64,000 bases of DNA from Bog-473 sp963791455 (GTDB taxonomy: Bacteria > Actinomycetota > Acidimicrobiia > Acidimicrobiales > RAAP-2). The DNA lies in assembly GCA_963791455.1 (NCBI GenBank), contig CAWBSM010000004.1, positions 744,001 through 808,000 on the forward strand, read 5' to 3'. This document shows positions 9,938 through 19,714 of this stretch, in pieces. The notes under the pieces were generated by a model. It was not told the DNA's origin. It saw nothing but the letters and a program-made list of their open reading frames with translations, and made no database searches. The position numbers and the translations under genes were made by a program. Position 1 is the first letter of the stretch, and each line of letters opens with the position of its first letter.

Positions 9938-12900
9938 TCACTGGAGGTCCAAGGCAATCGTGGCCCAATGGACGCCGGTGTTGATGGAGAACGTCTGGCT
10001 CACGCTGGCGTTGGTGTTGGTGTAGTACGACGCCACTCCGTAGCCGCCAGAACTGAAACCGTTCAGGTTCTCCAGGTTCGTCCAACCGCCGGGCGTGGCG
10101 CCGACTCCGCCATCGTTACCGCCCGCGCCGAGCAGTCCGATCTCCAGATCGCCGGCAGCGGGTGCCGCGGGCAGGAACGCCATAGGTGCGGTGCTGTTGC
10201 CCGTATTGGTCTGGCTCTGCGCGATGGGTGTCGTGGTGTTGTTGCCCGAGAGTGCGAAAACGTCCACCTCGATACGCCGCTCGTTTGCACCAAATGTCGC
10301 GGTGACGGTCGTGTTCGTCCCACTTGCCTTCGCCCAGTACGCCCATTCTCCATAGCCGCCATTCGTCGGGTTGGCGCTCGTGATCGAGGTCACCGAGCCG
10401 GTTATTGCATTTCCACTGATCGTCGGCGCACCGGGAGTCACACCGTTCCCGTCTGCATAGGCCAGCACGATCAGCGTCGACCCGGCCGTCGGGGCGCTGC
10501 CGAGGTTGACTGACTCGTTGGTGCTGCCCGTTCCGCCGCTGTTCCCAGAGACGCTCTCAGCTACCGTGACGGGAACCCTGTTGATGGTCACCGTCGTGGT
10601 GCCCCAGGTCACCGCGCCGTTCTTGGCGGTGATGGTCGGGGTCCCTGCCGTCTCGTCGCCGTAGTAGGCGGTGCCGGTCCCCACGCCGGGGCCGAAGCTC
10701 ACGTTCAAGGTGCCGCCGAGCGTCCCGGTGGCTCCGTTGGTGGTGGCAAAGAAGCCCTTGGCCGAGCTGGTGCTCAGCGTCAGTGTCGTCGTGCCGGTGC
10801 TGGTGGTGTCGTTGCCGAATTGGTCCACGAGCTGGAGACCGAGCTTGATGTCGGTGGTGTTCGACGCCGCGGCAGTGGCCGGGGTGGGCGTGATCACGAC
10901 CAGGGTCGGCGTGCCGGCGGTGATCGTCACCGTGGTTGTGCCCCAAGAGGTGGCGCCGTTCTTGGCGGTGATGGTCGGGCTGGCCGCTGTCTCGTCGCCG
11001 TAGTAGGCGGTGGCGGTCCCCACGCCGGGGCCGAAGCTCACGTTCAAGGTGCCGCCGAGGGTCCCGGTGGCTCCGTTGGTGGTGGAGAAGAAGCCCTTGG
11101 CCGAGCTGGTGCTCAAGGTCAGCGTCGTGGTGCCGGTGCTCGTGGTGGCGTTGCCGTACTGGTCCTCGAGCTGGAGGCCGAGCGCGACGTCGGTGCTGTT
11201 CGACACGGTGGCCGTGCCCGGGGTTGGCGTGATGGCCACCTGCGTTGGTCCAGCGGCCGTGTTGGTCTCGGCGTAGTTGACGGTGTTGGTCCCGGTGGCC
11301 GAGGCGGTGATGTTGTACGCCCCCGCCACGGTGTTGGCCGTGAATATCGACGAGGTGGCCACGCCACCGGCCCCGGTGGTGGCCGTGCACGAGTAGGGGT
11401 GCGGGTTCAAGGTGCAGGCCGGCAAACGTCTCGCTCGCTCCGCTCGCCGGGCCGGCGAAGGTCACCGGCACGCCCGGCACCGGGTTGCCGAAGGCGTCCG
11501 TGACGGTGGCCACGAGCGAGTTGGTGAAGGCGGTGTGGACCGTCGCCGTCTGCCCCGAGCCCGAGTTCGCGGTGATCGTGGTGGGCGCTCCGGGATTGAT
11601 GGTCACCGTCGTCGTGCCCCAGGTCACCGCGCCGTTCTTGGCCGTGATGGTCGGGGTCCCCGCCGTCTCGTCGCCGTAATAGGCGGCGCCGGTCCCCACG
11701 CCGGTGCCGAAGGTCACGTTCAAGTTTCCGCCGAGGGTCCCGGTGCCCCCGTTGGTGGCGGCAAAGAAGCCCCTCGCCGAGCTGGTGCTCAGCGTCAGCG
11801 TCAGCGGCGCACCCGTATTCGTGGTGGCGTTGCCGTACTGGTCCTCGAGCAGGAGGTTGAGCGCGACGGCAGTGGTGTTCGACGCGGTGGCCGTGATCGG
11901 CGCGGGCGAGATGGCCACCTGGGTGGGCGTGCCGGCGGTGATCGTCACCGTGGTTGTGCCCCAAGAGGTGGCGCCGTTCTTGGCGGTGATGGTCGGGCTG
12001 GCCGCTGTCTCGTCGCCGTAGTAGGCGGTGGCGGTCCCCACGCCGGGGCCGAAGCTCACGTTCAAGGTGCCGCCGAGGGTCCCGGTGGCTCCGTTGGTGG
12101 TGCCAAAGAAGCCCTTGGCCGAGCCGGTGCTCAAGGTCAGCGTCGTGGTGCCGGTGCTCGTGGTGGCGTTGCCGTACTGGTCCTCGAGCTGGAGGCCGAG
12201 AGAGATGTTGGTCGTTCGGCCGGTCCCGCCGTGCCCGGGGTGGGCGTGATGGCCACCTGGGAGGCCGCACCGGCACGGTTCGTCTCGGCGTAGTTGACGG
12301 TGTTGGTCCCGGTGGCCGAGGCCGTGATGTTGTACGCCCCCGCCACGGTGTTGGCGCTGAAGATCGACGAGGTGGCCACGCCACCGGCCCCGGTCGTCGC
12401 CGTGCACGAGTAGGTGTGCGGGTTCGAGGTGCAGCCGGCGAAGGTCTCAGAAGCTCCGCTCGCCGGGCCGGTGAAGGTCACCGTCACGCCCGGGACCGGG
12501 TTGCCGAAGGAGTCGGTGACGGTCGCCACGAGCGGGTTGGTGAAGGCGGTGTGGACCGTCGCCGTCTGCCCCGAGCCCGAGTTCGCGGTGATCGTGGTAG
12601 GCGTTCCGGCGGTGACCGGGACCGTCGTCGTGCCCCAGGTCACCGCGCCGTTCTTGGCCGTGATGGTCGGGGTCCCTGCCGTCTCGTCGCCGTAATAGGC
12701 GGCGCCGGTCCCCACGCCGGTTCCAAAGGTCACGTTCAAGGTGCCGCCGAGCGTCCCGGTCGATCCGCTGGATGTGGAAAAGAAGCCCTTGGCCGAGCTG
12801 GTGCTCAGCGTCAGCGTCAGGGGAGCTCCCGCATTGGTGGTGGCGTTGCCGTACTGGTCCACGAGCAAGAGGTTCAGCGCGATGTCGGTGGTGTTCGACG

Positions 12901-15900
12901 CCGCGGCCGTGGTCGGGGTCGGGGAGATCACGACCAGGGACGGCGTGCCGGCGGTGTTGGTCTCGGAGAACGGCGCGCTGCCGGTGCCAGCCGTCGCGTC
13001 GATGGTGTAGGCCCCCGCCACGGTGTTGGCCGTGAAGGTCGAAGAGGTGGCCACGCCACCGGCGCCGGTGACCGCCGTGCAGTTCGACGTGCACCCGCTG
13101 CCGGCGAAGGTCTCAGACGCCCCCGTCGTCGGGCCGGCAAACGTCACCGGCACGCCCGGGACCGGGTTGCCGAAGGCGTCGGTGACCGTGGCCACGAGCG
13201 GGTTGGTGAAGGCGGTATGGACCGTCGCGGTTTGTCCCGACCCCGAAGTCACCGCGACGTTGGCGGCCGCCCCAGGGTTGATGGTCACCGTCGTGGTGCC
13301 CCAGGTCACCGCGCCGTTCTTGGCGGTGATGGTCGGGGTCCCTGCCGTCTCGTCGCCGTAGTAGGCGGTGCCGGTCCCCACGCCGGGGCCGAAGCTCACG
13401 TTCAAGGTGCCGCCGAGCGTCCCGGTGGCTCCGTTGGTGGTGGCAAAGAAGCCCTTGGCCGAGCTGGTGCTCAGCGTCAGTGTCGTCGTGCCGGTGCTGG
13501 TGGTGTCGTTGCCGAATTGGTCCACGAGCTGGAGACCGAGCTTGATGTCGGTGGTGTTCGACGCCGCGGCAGTGGCCGGGGTGGGCGTGATCACGACCAG
13601 GGTCGGCGTGCCGGCGGTGATCGTCACCGTGGTTGTGCCCCAAGAGGTGGCGCCGTTCTTGGCGGTGATGGTCGGGCTGGCCGCTGTCTCGTCGCCGTAG
13701 TAGGCGGTGGCGGTCCCCACGCCGGGGCCGAAGCTCACGTTCAAGGTGCCGCCGAGGGTCCCGGTGGCTCCGTTGGTGGTGGAGAAGAAGCCCTTGGCCG
13801 AGCTGGTGCTCAAGGTCAGCGTCGTGGTGCCGGTGCTCGTGGTGGCGTTGCCGTACTGGTCCTCGAGCTGGAGGCCGAGCGCGACGTCGGTGCTGTTCGA
13901 CACGGTGGCCGTGCCCGGGGTTGGCGTGATGGCCACCTGCGTTGGTCCAGCGGCCGTGTTGGTCTCGGCGTAGTTGACGGTGTTGGTCCCGGTGGCCGAG
14001 GCGGTGATGTTGTACGCCCCCGCCACGGTGTTGGCCGTGAATATCGACGAGGTGGCCACGCCACCGGCCCCGGTGGTGGCCGTGCACGAGTAGGGGTGCG
14101 GGTTCAAGGTGCAGCCGGCAAACGTCTCGCTCGCTCCGCTCGCCGGGCCGGCGAAGGTCACCGGCACGCCCGGCACCGGGTTGCCGAAGGCGTCCGTGAC
14201 GGTGGCCACGAGCGAGTTGGTGAAGGCGGTGTGGACCGTCGCCGTCTGCCCCGAGCCCGAGTTCGCGGTGATCGTGGTGGGCGCTCCGGGATTGATGGTC
14301 ACCGTCGTCGTGCCCCAGGTCACCGCGCCGTTCTTGGCCGTGATGGTCGGGGTCCCCGCCGTCTCGTCGCCGTAATAGGCGGCGCCGGTCCCCACGCCGG
14401 TGCCGAAGGTCACGTTCAAGTTTCCGCCGAGGGTCCCGGTGCCCCCGTTGGTGGCGGCAAAGAAGCCCCTCGCCGAGCTGGTGCTCAGCGTCAGCGTCAG
14501 CGGCGCACCCGTATTCGTGGTGGCGTTGCCGTACTGGTCCTCGAGTTGGAGGTTGAGCTTCATGTCGGTGGTGTTCGACGCCGTTGCCGTGGCCGGGGTC
14601 GGCGAGATCGCCACCTGGGTGGCCGACCCTGGGGTGTTGGTCTCGGCGAAGTTGACGGTGTTGGTACCGGTGGCCGAGGCCGTGATGTCGTAGGCCCCCG
14701 CCACGGTGTTGGCCGCAAAACCCGACGAGGTGGCCACGCCGTTGGCCCCGGTGGCGGCCGTACAACTCGACGTGCATCCGGCGCCGGCAAACGTCTCGCT
14801 CGCTCCGCTCGCCGGGCCGACGAAGGTCACGGTGACACCCGGAACCGGGTTGCCGAAGGCGTCGGTCACGGTGGCCACGAGCGCGTTGGTGAAGGAGGTG
14901 TGGACCGTCGCGGTCTGTCCTGATCCTGAGTTCGCCGTGATCGTGGCCGGCGGACCGACGGTGATGGCGACCGTCGTCGTGCCCCAGGTCGCCGCGCCGT
15001 TCTTGGCCGTGATGGTGGGGCTCGCGATGATCTCGTCGCCGTAATAAGCGGTTCCGGTCCCCACGTTACGACCGAAGGCGACGTTCAAGGTGCCCCCAAG
15101 GGTCCCCGGACGTCCATTCGCCGTGGCGAAGAAGCCCTTGGGCGAGCTGGTGCTCAGCGTCAGTGTCAGCGCGGTTGTGTTTGGGTTCGTGGTGGCGTTG
15201 TTGTACTGGTCTTCGAGCTGCAGCCCGAGCTTGATGTTGGTCGTGGCCGACACGCCGGCGGTGTTCGGCGTGGGAGTCACGACCACGTGGGTGGGCGGAC
15301 CCGCGGTGATCGTCTCGGCCTGGTACGCCGGGGCAAGGCCCGGTGCGGTCGCCGTAATGGTCGGCGAACCCGCAACGGTGTCGCCGTAGTAGAAGGAAGT
15401 CGTCGATGAACCGGCGGGAATCGTGACGGTGAGGGACGTAGACGTGCTGCCGCCTGACATGGAAGCGAAGACCCCGCCCGCGGAGCTCGACGTAAGGGTC
15501 ACGGTCTCGGCATTGGTGGTCGGATTGCCGAGGGCGTCCTGTTCCTGGACGATGATCTTGCCTAGGGTTGCGCTCGACGACACGGTTCCGGACACAGCTA
15601 TGGAAGTGAAGGCAAGCTGGGCCGCCGGCGCAGTAGAGATCGAGAATGTTCCGCTCAGGGCCGATGTCACTCCTGCGATGGAGTCGACCGCCTTCAGCTG
15701 GTACATGCCTACAGCGTTCAGGCTGCAGTCCCCAAAGGGGATGACACCGTATGACTCGACGCCTGAACAATTGCTCGAGAGACTGCCCGGTCCGCTGTTG
15801 ACCTGAAGCGTGACCGACGAGAGATCGTTGTAGACGATGTTGCCCGAGCTGTCTTCGACGGCGACGATCGGTTGTGGGCTGACCGGCGAGTCGATCGTTC

Positions 15901-16474
15901 CGCCTGTGGGCGACTGAAGCCAGACCAGTTGGGTTGCCTGTCCGCTCCCGCCAGTCTGTGGCGGCGCCGCCGGATCGGTGATGACCGTTTGGATGTTGGT
16001 GCTGTAGGCCCCCGAGCCAACCGTCATCGAGATTTGCTGGGGCACGTACGGGGCGTTCGGGGCGGTTGGGGTCGCCGGCGGGCAGGTGGGCAGGTCGAAC
16101 AAGTTGGTCGAGGTATCCCAGTAGGTGACCTGATAGCTCGTGACCGTAAATGAGCCTGGAAGGTTGAACGTCGGCTTGAACGTGTCTGGACAGGGGAATG
16201 CCGCGTTCTTCTGTTGCTGAACTTGAGAGATCGCCTGGTCGGCGGCGGTCCTGACCGACGCGTCGAGAGTCGCCAAGTGGCGATGCTCGCCGGATGCAGT
16301 GATGGAGGTGGCAAATCCAAAGAGCAAAGCCAGGACCGCGAGCGCCAGCACGACGAGCGCGATCAGCACCTCGACGAGGGAGTCGCCCTCTTCCGAGAAA
16401 CGAGTGTGGTCTCCGTGCGGACCCTGTTGCCACCTCAACAGCGCTCGCCGCAGGACAGCAGCAGCGCTCCTCAC
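9938..16474 (-). CDS. Giant pseudopilin with alternating Ig-like repeats (module A), interrupted by two compensating frameshifts
   Basis: The start is GTG 16474, overlapping the upstream prepilin stop (GTGA). The N-terminus has G|DSLVEVLIALVVLALAVLAL (Glu+5) and a pilin-like head. The stalk alternates two Ig-like types: one with LTLSTSS..KGFF..YYGDE, the other Big_1/invasin-like with GSGQTATVHT and DAFGNPVPGV. A cap of about 200 residues, rich in beta-type sequence, ends ..HWATIALDLQ. Start and end lie in the same frame (2,179 codons), but between about 12220 and 11416 the homology is in another frame. A base is missing near 12210-12230 and one is extra near 11416, each judged against paralogous repeats. 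As sequenced, translation stops at 12137 after about 1,445 residues. I cannot tell assembly error in repeats from a true broken gene. The likely role is an extracellular adhesin or stalk on a pilus-like base. Confidence 0.75.
10581..11848. repeat. Long direct repeat, copy 1 (module A giant gene)
   Basis: This copy is nearly identical to 13278-14544. The offset is 2,697 bp up to about 11416 and 2,696 bp after it, which exposes a single extra base in this copy (GCAGGCCGG here, GCAGCCGG in copy 2 near 14112). It covers several Ig-like units. The high identity implies recent duplication or gene conversion, or an assembly problem. Confidence 0.85.
13278..14544. repeat. Long direct repeat, copy 2 (module A giant gene)
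   Basis: This is the intact-frame partner of 10581-11848. Identity fades after the CCTCGAG at about 14544, where the two copies diverge. The spacer between the copies contains further, more divergent Ig-like units. Confidence 0.85.
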
Positions 16475-17970
16475 AGGAGCACTCCCAAGAACATGGCTTC
16501 GAGACCGGCGCCCTTCATGGTGACGGTCAAGGTCTGCGGGGCTGAGGAGTTTGTGGGCTCCTGAGCGGCGACCATGATGGTGCCCGTCTTGTTTAACTGA
16601 ATGTTCGATTCACAAAGGACCGAGGTGGCACCGGTCGCGGGGAACGTGGCGCCGTTCGCAGGGAGCGTTCCCTTGTCGTTCGTCGGAATCGGACCGTTGG
16701 TCAGGGGGCTGTTCGGTATGAATTGGAGGAAGCCGACGTTGTTGGCATCACCAGTGCCGGCCCCGCCAACGCCGTCGTAACAGTCGTTGCCGTAGGGGTC
16801 ACCCGGACTGTTGTCGAGGACCGACCAATCGAGGTTGGACTGGAAGACCATCCACTCGCCCGCGTCGGTGGATTCGGCATCACCGGTGACGAGGGTCCAG
16901 TTCGAAGCCGGCTGGCCCACCGCGTTGAGGACTTGGACGTTCGTGAGCGTGATGGTCGATAGGGAGCCTGAATTGCCCTGGTAGAGCGCCGGGTCACCCG
17001 GGACGCCGGTGTAGAACCCGTTGTTGCCCAAGAACGCCTCGCTGTGATCGCCGCTGGGGTCGTAGTAGGTGGGAAGGACGTGGGGCGAGACGGTTGCCGC
17101 CGAGGACTCGCTGATGCAGAAGGACAGGGTGTAGGGGGTCTGGGCGATGGGAAGGGACATGGACTGCATGTTCTTGCAGGCGCCTGTCCCGTTGGTGGCG
17201 CCCGTGAAGCTGCTGAAATCGACGAAGCAGAGTGACGTGGCGTAGGTGCCGGTTCCCGGATTGGCGAAGTTGCAACCAGCCGGTGAGTTCGGATTGACGT
17301 TTGACGCTGAGCCGGTGGAGGTGCTCGCTCCCGGGAGACCCACGAGGCTGTAGGTGTACGGAGAGCTTGTCCCGGACCCGCCCTCAGGCTCGCTGATGTT
17401 GAACGTGATCCCCGTGACGCCCTGTGCCGAGGTCCATCCGGTCGAGGCTTGGGTGGCGACGCTGGCCGGATTGATAGTCAGGGTCGGGCTCCCGATATTC
17501 CGAGAAATCGTCGTGACGGAGGCGGGGGTCGTGGATGCTCCGAAGGTGCAAACCTGACGCACCAACAAGTAGGTGTTGGGCGTCTGCGTCGACGGCGCCT
17601 GCACGTAGGAGACCACGGTGTCGTAGCCGCCGGGCGCGGCGCCGTTCTTGCCCCACTCCAGTCCCAACAGTTGCGTTTGGTTCGATGCGCCGCACGAAGG
17701 GGCGGTCGCGGACGCGGGGTTGGCGAGCGTCGTCAGTTGCGCCGCGCTCTGCACGTCCTTGTTGAATGTCACCGAACCCACGAGGGCGTCGTTGGAGTTC
17801 CCGACACGATTCTGGGTCTGATTCTCGAGGGAGAAGACCGAAATGAGTGCAGTGGCAATTCCACCCAGGACAATGGGAAGGATGGCGACGACGATCACCA
17901 GCTCGATGAGCGTGAAGCCGCTCTCGTCGCCGCGGGCGGAACCTTGGAGGCCGGCGCGGCGGCGGGTCAC
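16471..17970 (-). CDS. Prepilin-like protein, type IV pilin N-methylation signal (module A)
   Basis: The start is GTG 17970. The leader MTRRRAGLQGSARGDESG precedes the cleavage/methylation motif G|FTLIELVIVVAILPIVLGG with Glu+5. The ectodomain of about 470 residues shares EAFLGNNGFYTGVPG, TGDAESTDAGE and a hydrophobic C-terminus (GLEAMFLGVLL) with the module B prepilin, which shows they are paralogues. The stop codon overlaps the GTG of the giant gene (GTGA), so the two are probably translated together and may form a complex. The protein should be inserted through the prepilin peptidase route and exposed outside. No assembly ATPase or platform gene is present in the window, so the secretion machinery must be encoded elsewhere. 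Confidence 0.85.
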   Translation of the reverse strand: MTRRRAGLQGSARGDESGFTLIELVIVVAILPIVLGGIATALISVFSLENQTQNRVGNSNDALVGSVTFNKDVQSAAQLTTLANPASATAPSCGASNQTQLLGLEWGKNGAAPGGYDTVVSYVQAPSTQTPNTYLLVRQVCTFGASTTPASVTTISRNIGSPTLTINPASVATQASTGWTSAQGVTGITFNISEPEGGSGTSSPYTYSLVGLPGASTSTGSASNVNPNSPAGCNFANPGTGTYATSLCFVDFSSFTGATNGTGACKNMQSMSLPIAQTPYTLSFCISESSAATVSPHVLPTYYDPSGDHSEAFLGNNGFYTGVPGDPALYQGNSGSLSTITLTNVQVLNAVGQPASNWTLVTGDAESTDAGEWMVFQSNLDWSVLDNSPGDPYGNDCYDGVGGAGTGDANNVGFLQFIPNSPLTNGPIPTNDKGTLPANGATFPATGATSVLCESNIQLNKTGTIMVAAQEPTNSSAPQTLTVTMKGAGLEAMFLGVLL

Positions 17971-18109
17971 GCGACCGCGCGACGGCGATCGGGTGAGAGG
18001 ACACTTGGCGCTGGCTCACGGTTCCGCCAACCTTGTACAAGAGGACCGGTCACCCCGTTCCCCCACGCCGATACCCCACGAAGAGACACGGCGGTGGTCC
18101 GACGCAAAG

Positions 18110-18205
18110 GCGCGCCGCAACACCCGTTGGTCGTTCGCCGACCGTGCAACTCCGCCAATTCGCCACTTCGCCAATTTCACGCTCCTGTGAGCGGACCGCC
18201 TCCGC
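18110..18205 (-). promoter_or_regulatory. Conserved structured leader upstream of module A prepilin
   Basis: This is the counterpart of 7681-7790: a GGCGGTCYGYTCAC-type block, GTGAA(A/T)TTGGCGAAG, then GGTCG-N5-CGACC and a GCGCGCC block. An ORF through this copy ends before the prepilin, so the conservation is not prepilin coding. No known riboswitch consensus was recognised. The remaining gap (17971-18493) shows no gene. Confidence 0.5.
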
Positions 18206-18393
18206 CCGCCACGGCCGGACCACGTCCAGCAGTGACGTAGCTAACTTATCCGCGAAGTCCCTGGAAAGAGAAGGTGTTGGGCCGTGACGAGGAACCTCGG
18301 GCACCGGGCCGCGCCGAGCCCGCGGCGCACGGTCGATTCAGCGAAGAAGTCCAGCCCAACAGGGGTGTCCGTGCCCTTCACGGGTCAGGAATT

Positions 18394-18407
18394 CCGCATT
18401 TATGCGG
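18394..18407. promoter_or_regulatory. Inverted repeat CCGCAT-TT-ATGCGG, possible operator
   Basis: A perfect 6-bp inverted repeat with a 2-bp centre lies in the intergenic region upstream of the module A leader. It could be a binding site for a dimeric regulator or a short hairpin. No other copy was noticed in the window. Confidence 0.3.
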
Positions 18408-18493
18408 GTAAACAGGCCGCGAGGCAATACTCAACTCCTGATCAATTTCATCCTCGCCGTCGTTACCGACGCCGGGAATCGAGCCGAGGTTCG

Positions 18494-19261
18494 TCAGTCG
18501 GCGAAGTCCACCACGACCGGCGCGTGGTCGGAAGGCTTCTGACCTTTACGGGCGTCGCGGTCGCGAAAGGCGCCGACGGCCCGCGCCGTCAGGTCGGCAC
18601 TCACCAGGACCAGGTCGATCCGCATTCCCCGACCCTCGTGGAAGTCCCCCGCCCGGTAGTCCCACCACGTGAAAGTGCCGGGATCGTTGAAGCGCCGGAA
18701 AACGTCGTCGAGGCCCCAACCCTCAACCTCAAGTAGAGCTGTACGCTCAGGCTCGCTGACGTGCGTCGCACCGACGTAGGCGGCCGGGTCCCACACATCA
18801 CCATCGTCGGGCGCCACGTTGAAGTCGCCGCACACCGCAACCGATGAGCCCGGCGGGCACATCTGGTCGAGGTTGGCCCGCAGGCGGGCCAACCACGCCA
18901 GTTTCACCGCGTAGAACTCGTTGTCGAGCGCGCGGCCGTTGGGGACGTAGACCGAGAACACGCGGGTGCCGCTGCAATCGGCGGACATGATGCGACGGCC
19001 GTGGTCGTCGTCGGACGTGCCGAAGCCGCGGGTGACGTTCGCAAGCCCGACCCTACTGATGATGGCGACGCCATTCCAGCGGCCGTCGCCGTAATGGGCG
19101 GACTCGTAGCCGAGCTCCGCGAACGCCTTGTCGGGGAACTTGTCGTCGGCCTGCTTGGTTTCTTGCATGCAGAGCACGTCGGGCTGTTGCGACTCGATCC
19201 AGTCGGTCACCCGCGGCATGCGGGCCGAGAGCGAGTTCACGTTCCAGGTGGCCAGGCGCAT
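18494..19261 (-). CDS. xth: Exodeoxyribonuclease III / AP endonuclease
   Basis: This 255-residue protein has the length of the ExoIII (exonuclease-endonuclease-phosphatase) family. Visible active-site motifs in order are WNVNSL, the metal-binding Glu in MQETK, YVPNGR, GDFNVAPDD and the terminal SDHAPV. It cuts DNA 5' of abasic sites and has 3'-exonuclease and 3'-repair activity in base excision repair. The start ATG shares one base with the stop of the fabZ-like gene (TGATG), so it is the last gene of the kgd-NYN-fabZ-xth operon. No signal peptide is seen; it should be cytoplasmic. Confidence 0.93.
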   Translation of the reverse strand: MRLATWNVNSLSARMPRVTDWIESQQPDVLCMQETKQADDKFPDKAFAELGYESAHYGDGRWNGVAIISRVGLANVTRGFGTSDDDHGRRIMSADCSGTRVFSVYVPNGRALDNEFYAVKLAWLARLRANLDQMCPPGSSVAVCGDFNVAPDDGDVWDPAAYVGATHVSEPERTALLEVEGWGLDDVFRRFNDPGTFTWWDYRAGDFHEGRGMRIDLVLVSADLTARAVGAFRDRDARKGQKPSDHAPVVVDFAD

Positions 19262-19698
19262 CAGCGCGTACCTCCGTCCACGATGACGAACAGCAGCTCC
19301 GCTTCGCAGGCGGTGTGATCTCCCACTGAGGCGATCCCGTGTCCTTTTCCGGCCCGGGCGGACAAGCGGTCCATGGTGACCTCGAGCTCGAGCCGCTCCC
19401 CCGGGACGACCTGGCGACGGAAACGGGCGCGCTCGATCCCACCGAACAAGGGCAGTTTGCCCGCATAGCGCGGGTCGAGCAGGACCGCGATGCCACCGAG
19501 TTGAGCGAGTGACTCCACCATCAGGACCCCGGGGAGCGTCGGGCGGCCGGGGAAGTGCCCGGCGAAGAACCCCTCATTGCCCGTCAGCTGCCAATGGCCG
19601 CGCGCCGACACCCCGGGTTCGACCGCAGTCACTTCCGTAACAAAGAGGAAGGGCGGTCGGTGTGGCAGGACGTCGGCCGGCTGCGGCAGCACGGTCAC
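19261..19698 (-). CDS. fabZ: FabZ-like 3-hydroxyacyl-ACP dehydratase (hot-dog fold)
   Basis: The FabZ signature HFPGRPTLPGVLMVESLAQ supplies the catalytic His and Glu, and LPHRPPFLFV is the typical N-terminal motif. FabZ dehydrates 3-hydroxyacyl-ACP in fatty acid elongation. The GTG start at 19698 follows a GAGGAG box; an upstream TTG at 19737 would overlap the preceding gene by 23 bp. The protein is about 145 residues, normal for the family. It is not next to other fab genes but lies in an operon with kgd and xth, so a related dehydratase role outside the main FAS pathway cannot be excluded. Confidence 0.82.
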   Translation of the reverse strand: MTVLPQPADVLPHRPPFLFVTEVTAVEPGVSARGHWQLTGNEGFFAGHFPGRPTLPGVLMVESLAQLGGIAVLLDPRYAGKLPLFGGIERARFRRQVVPGERLELEVTMDRLSARAGKGHGIASVGDHTACEAELLFVIVDGGTR

Positions 19699-19714
19699 CG
19701 GAGCGCACCGCTCC

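Noticed and set aside
12416..14923. 835-residue plus-strand ORF over the module A giant gene
   Set aside because: Same cause: antisense frame of repeated coding DNA, with low-complexity Arg/Gly/Val composition.
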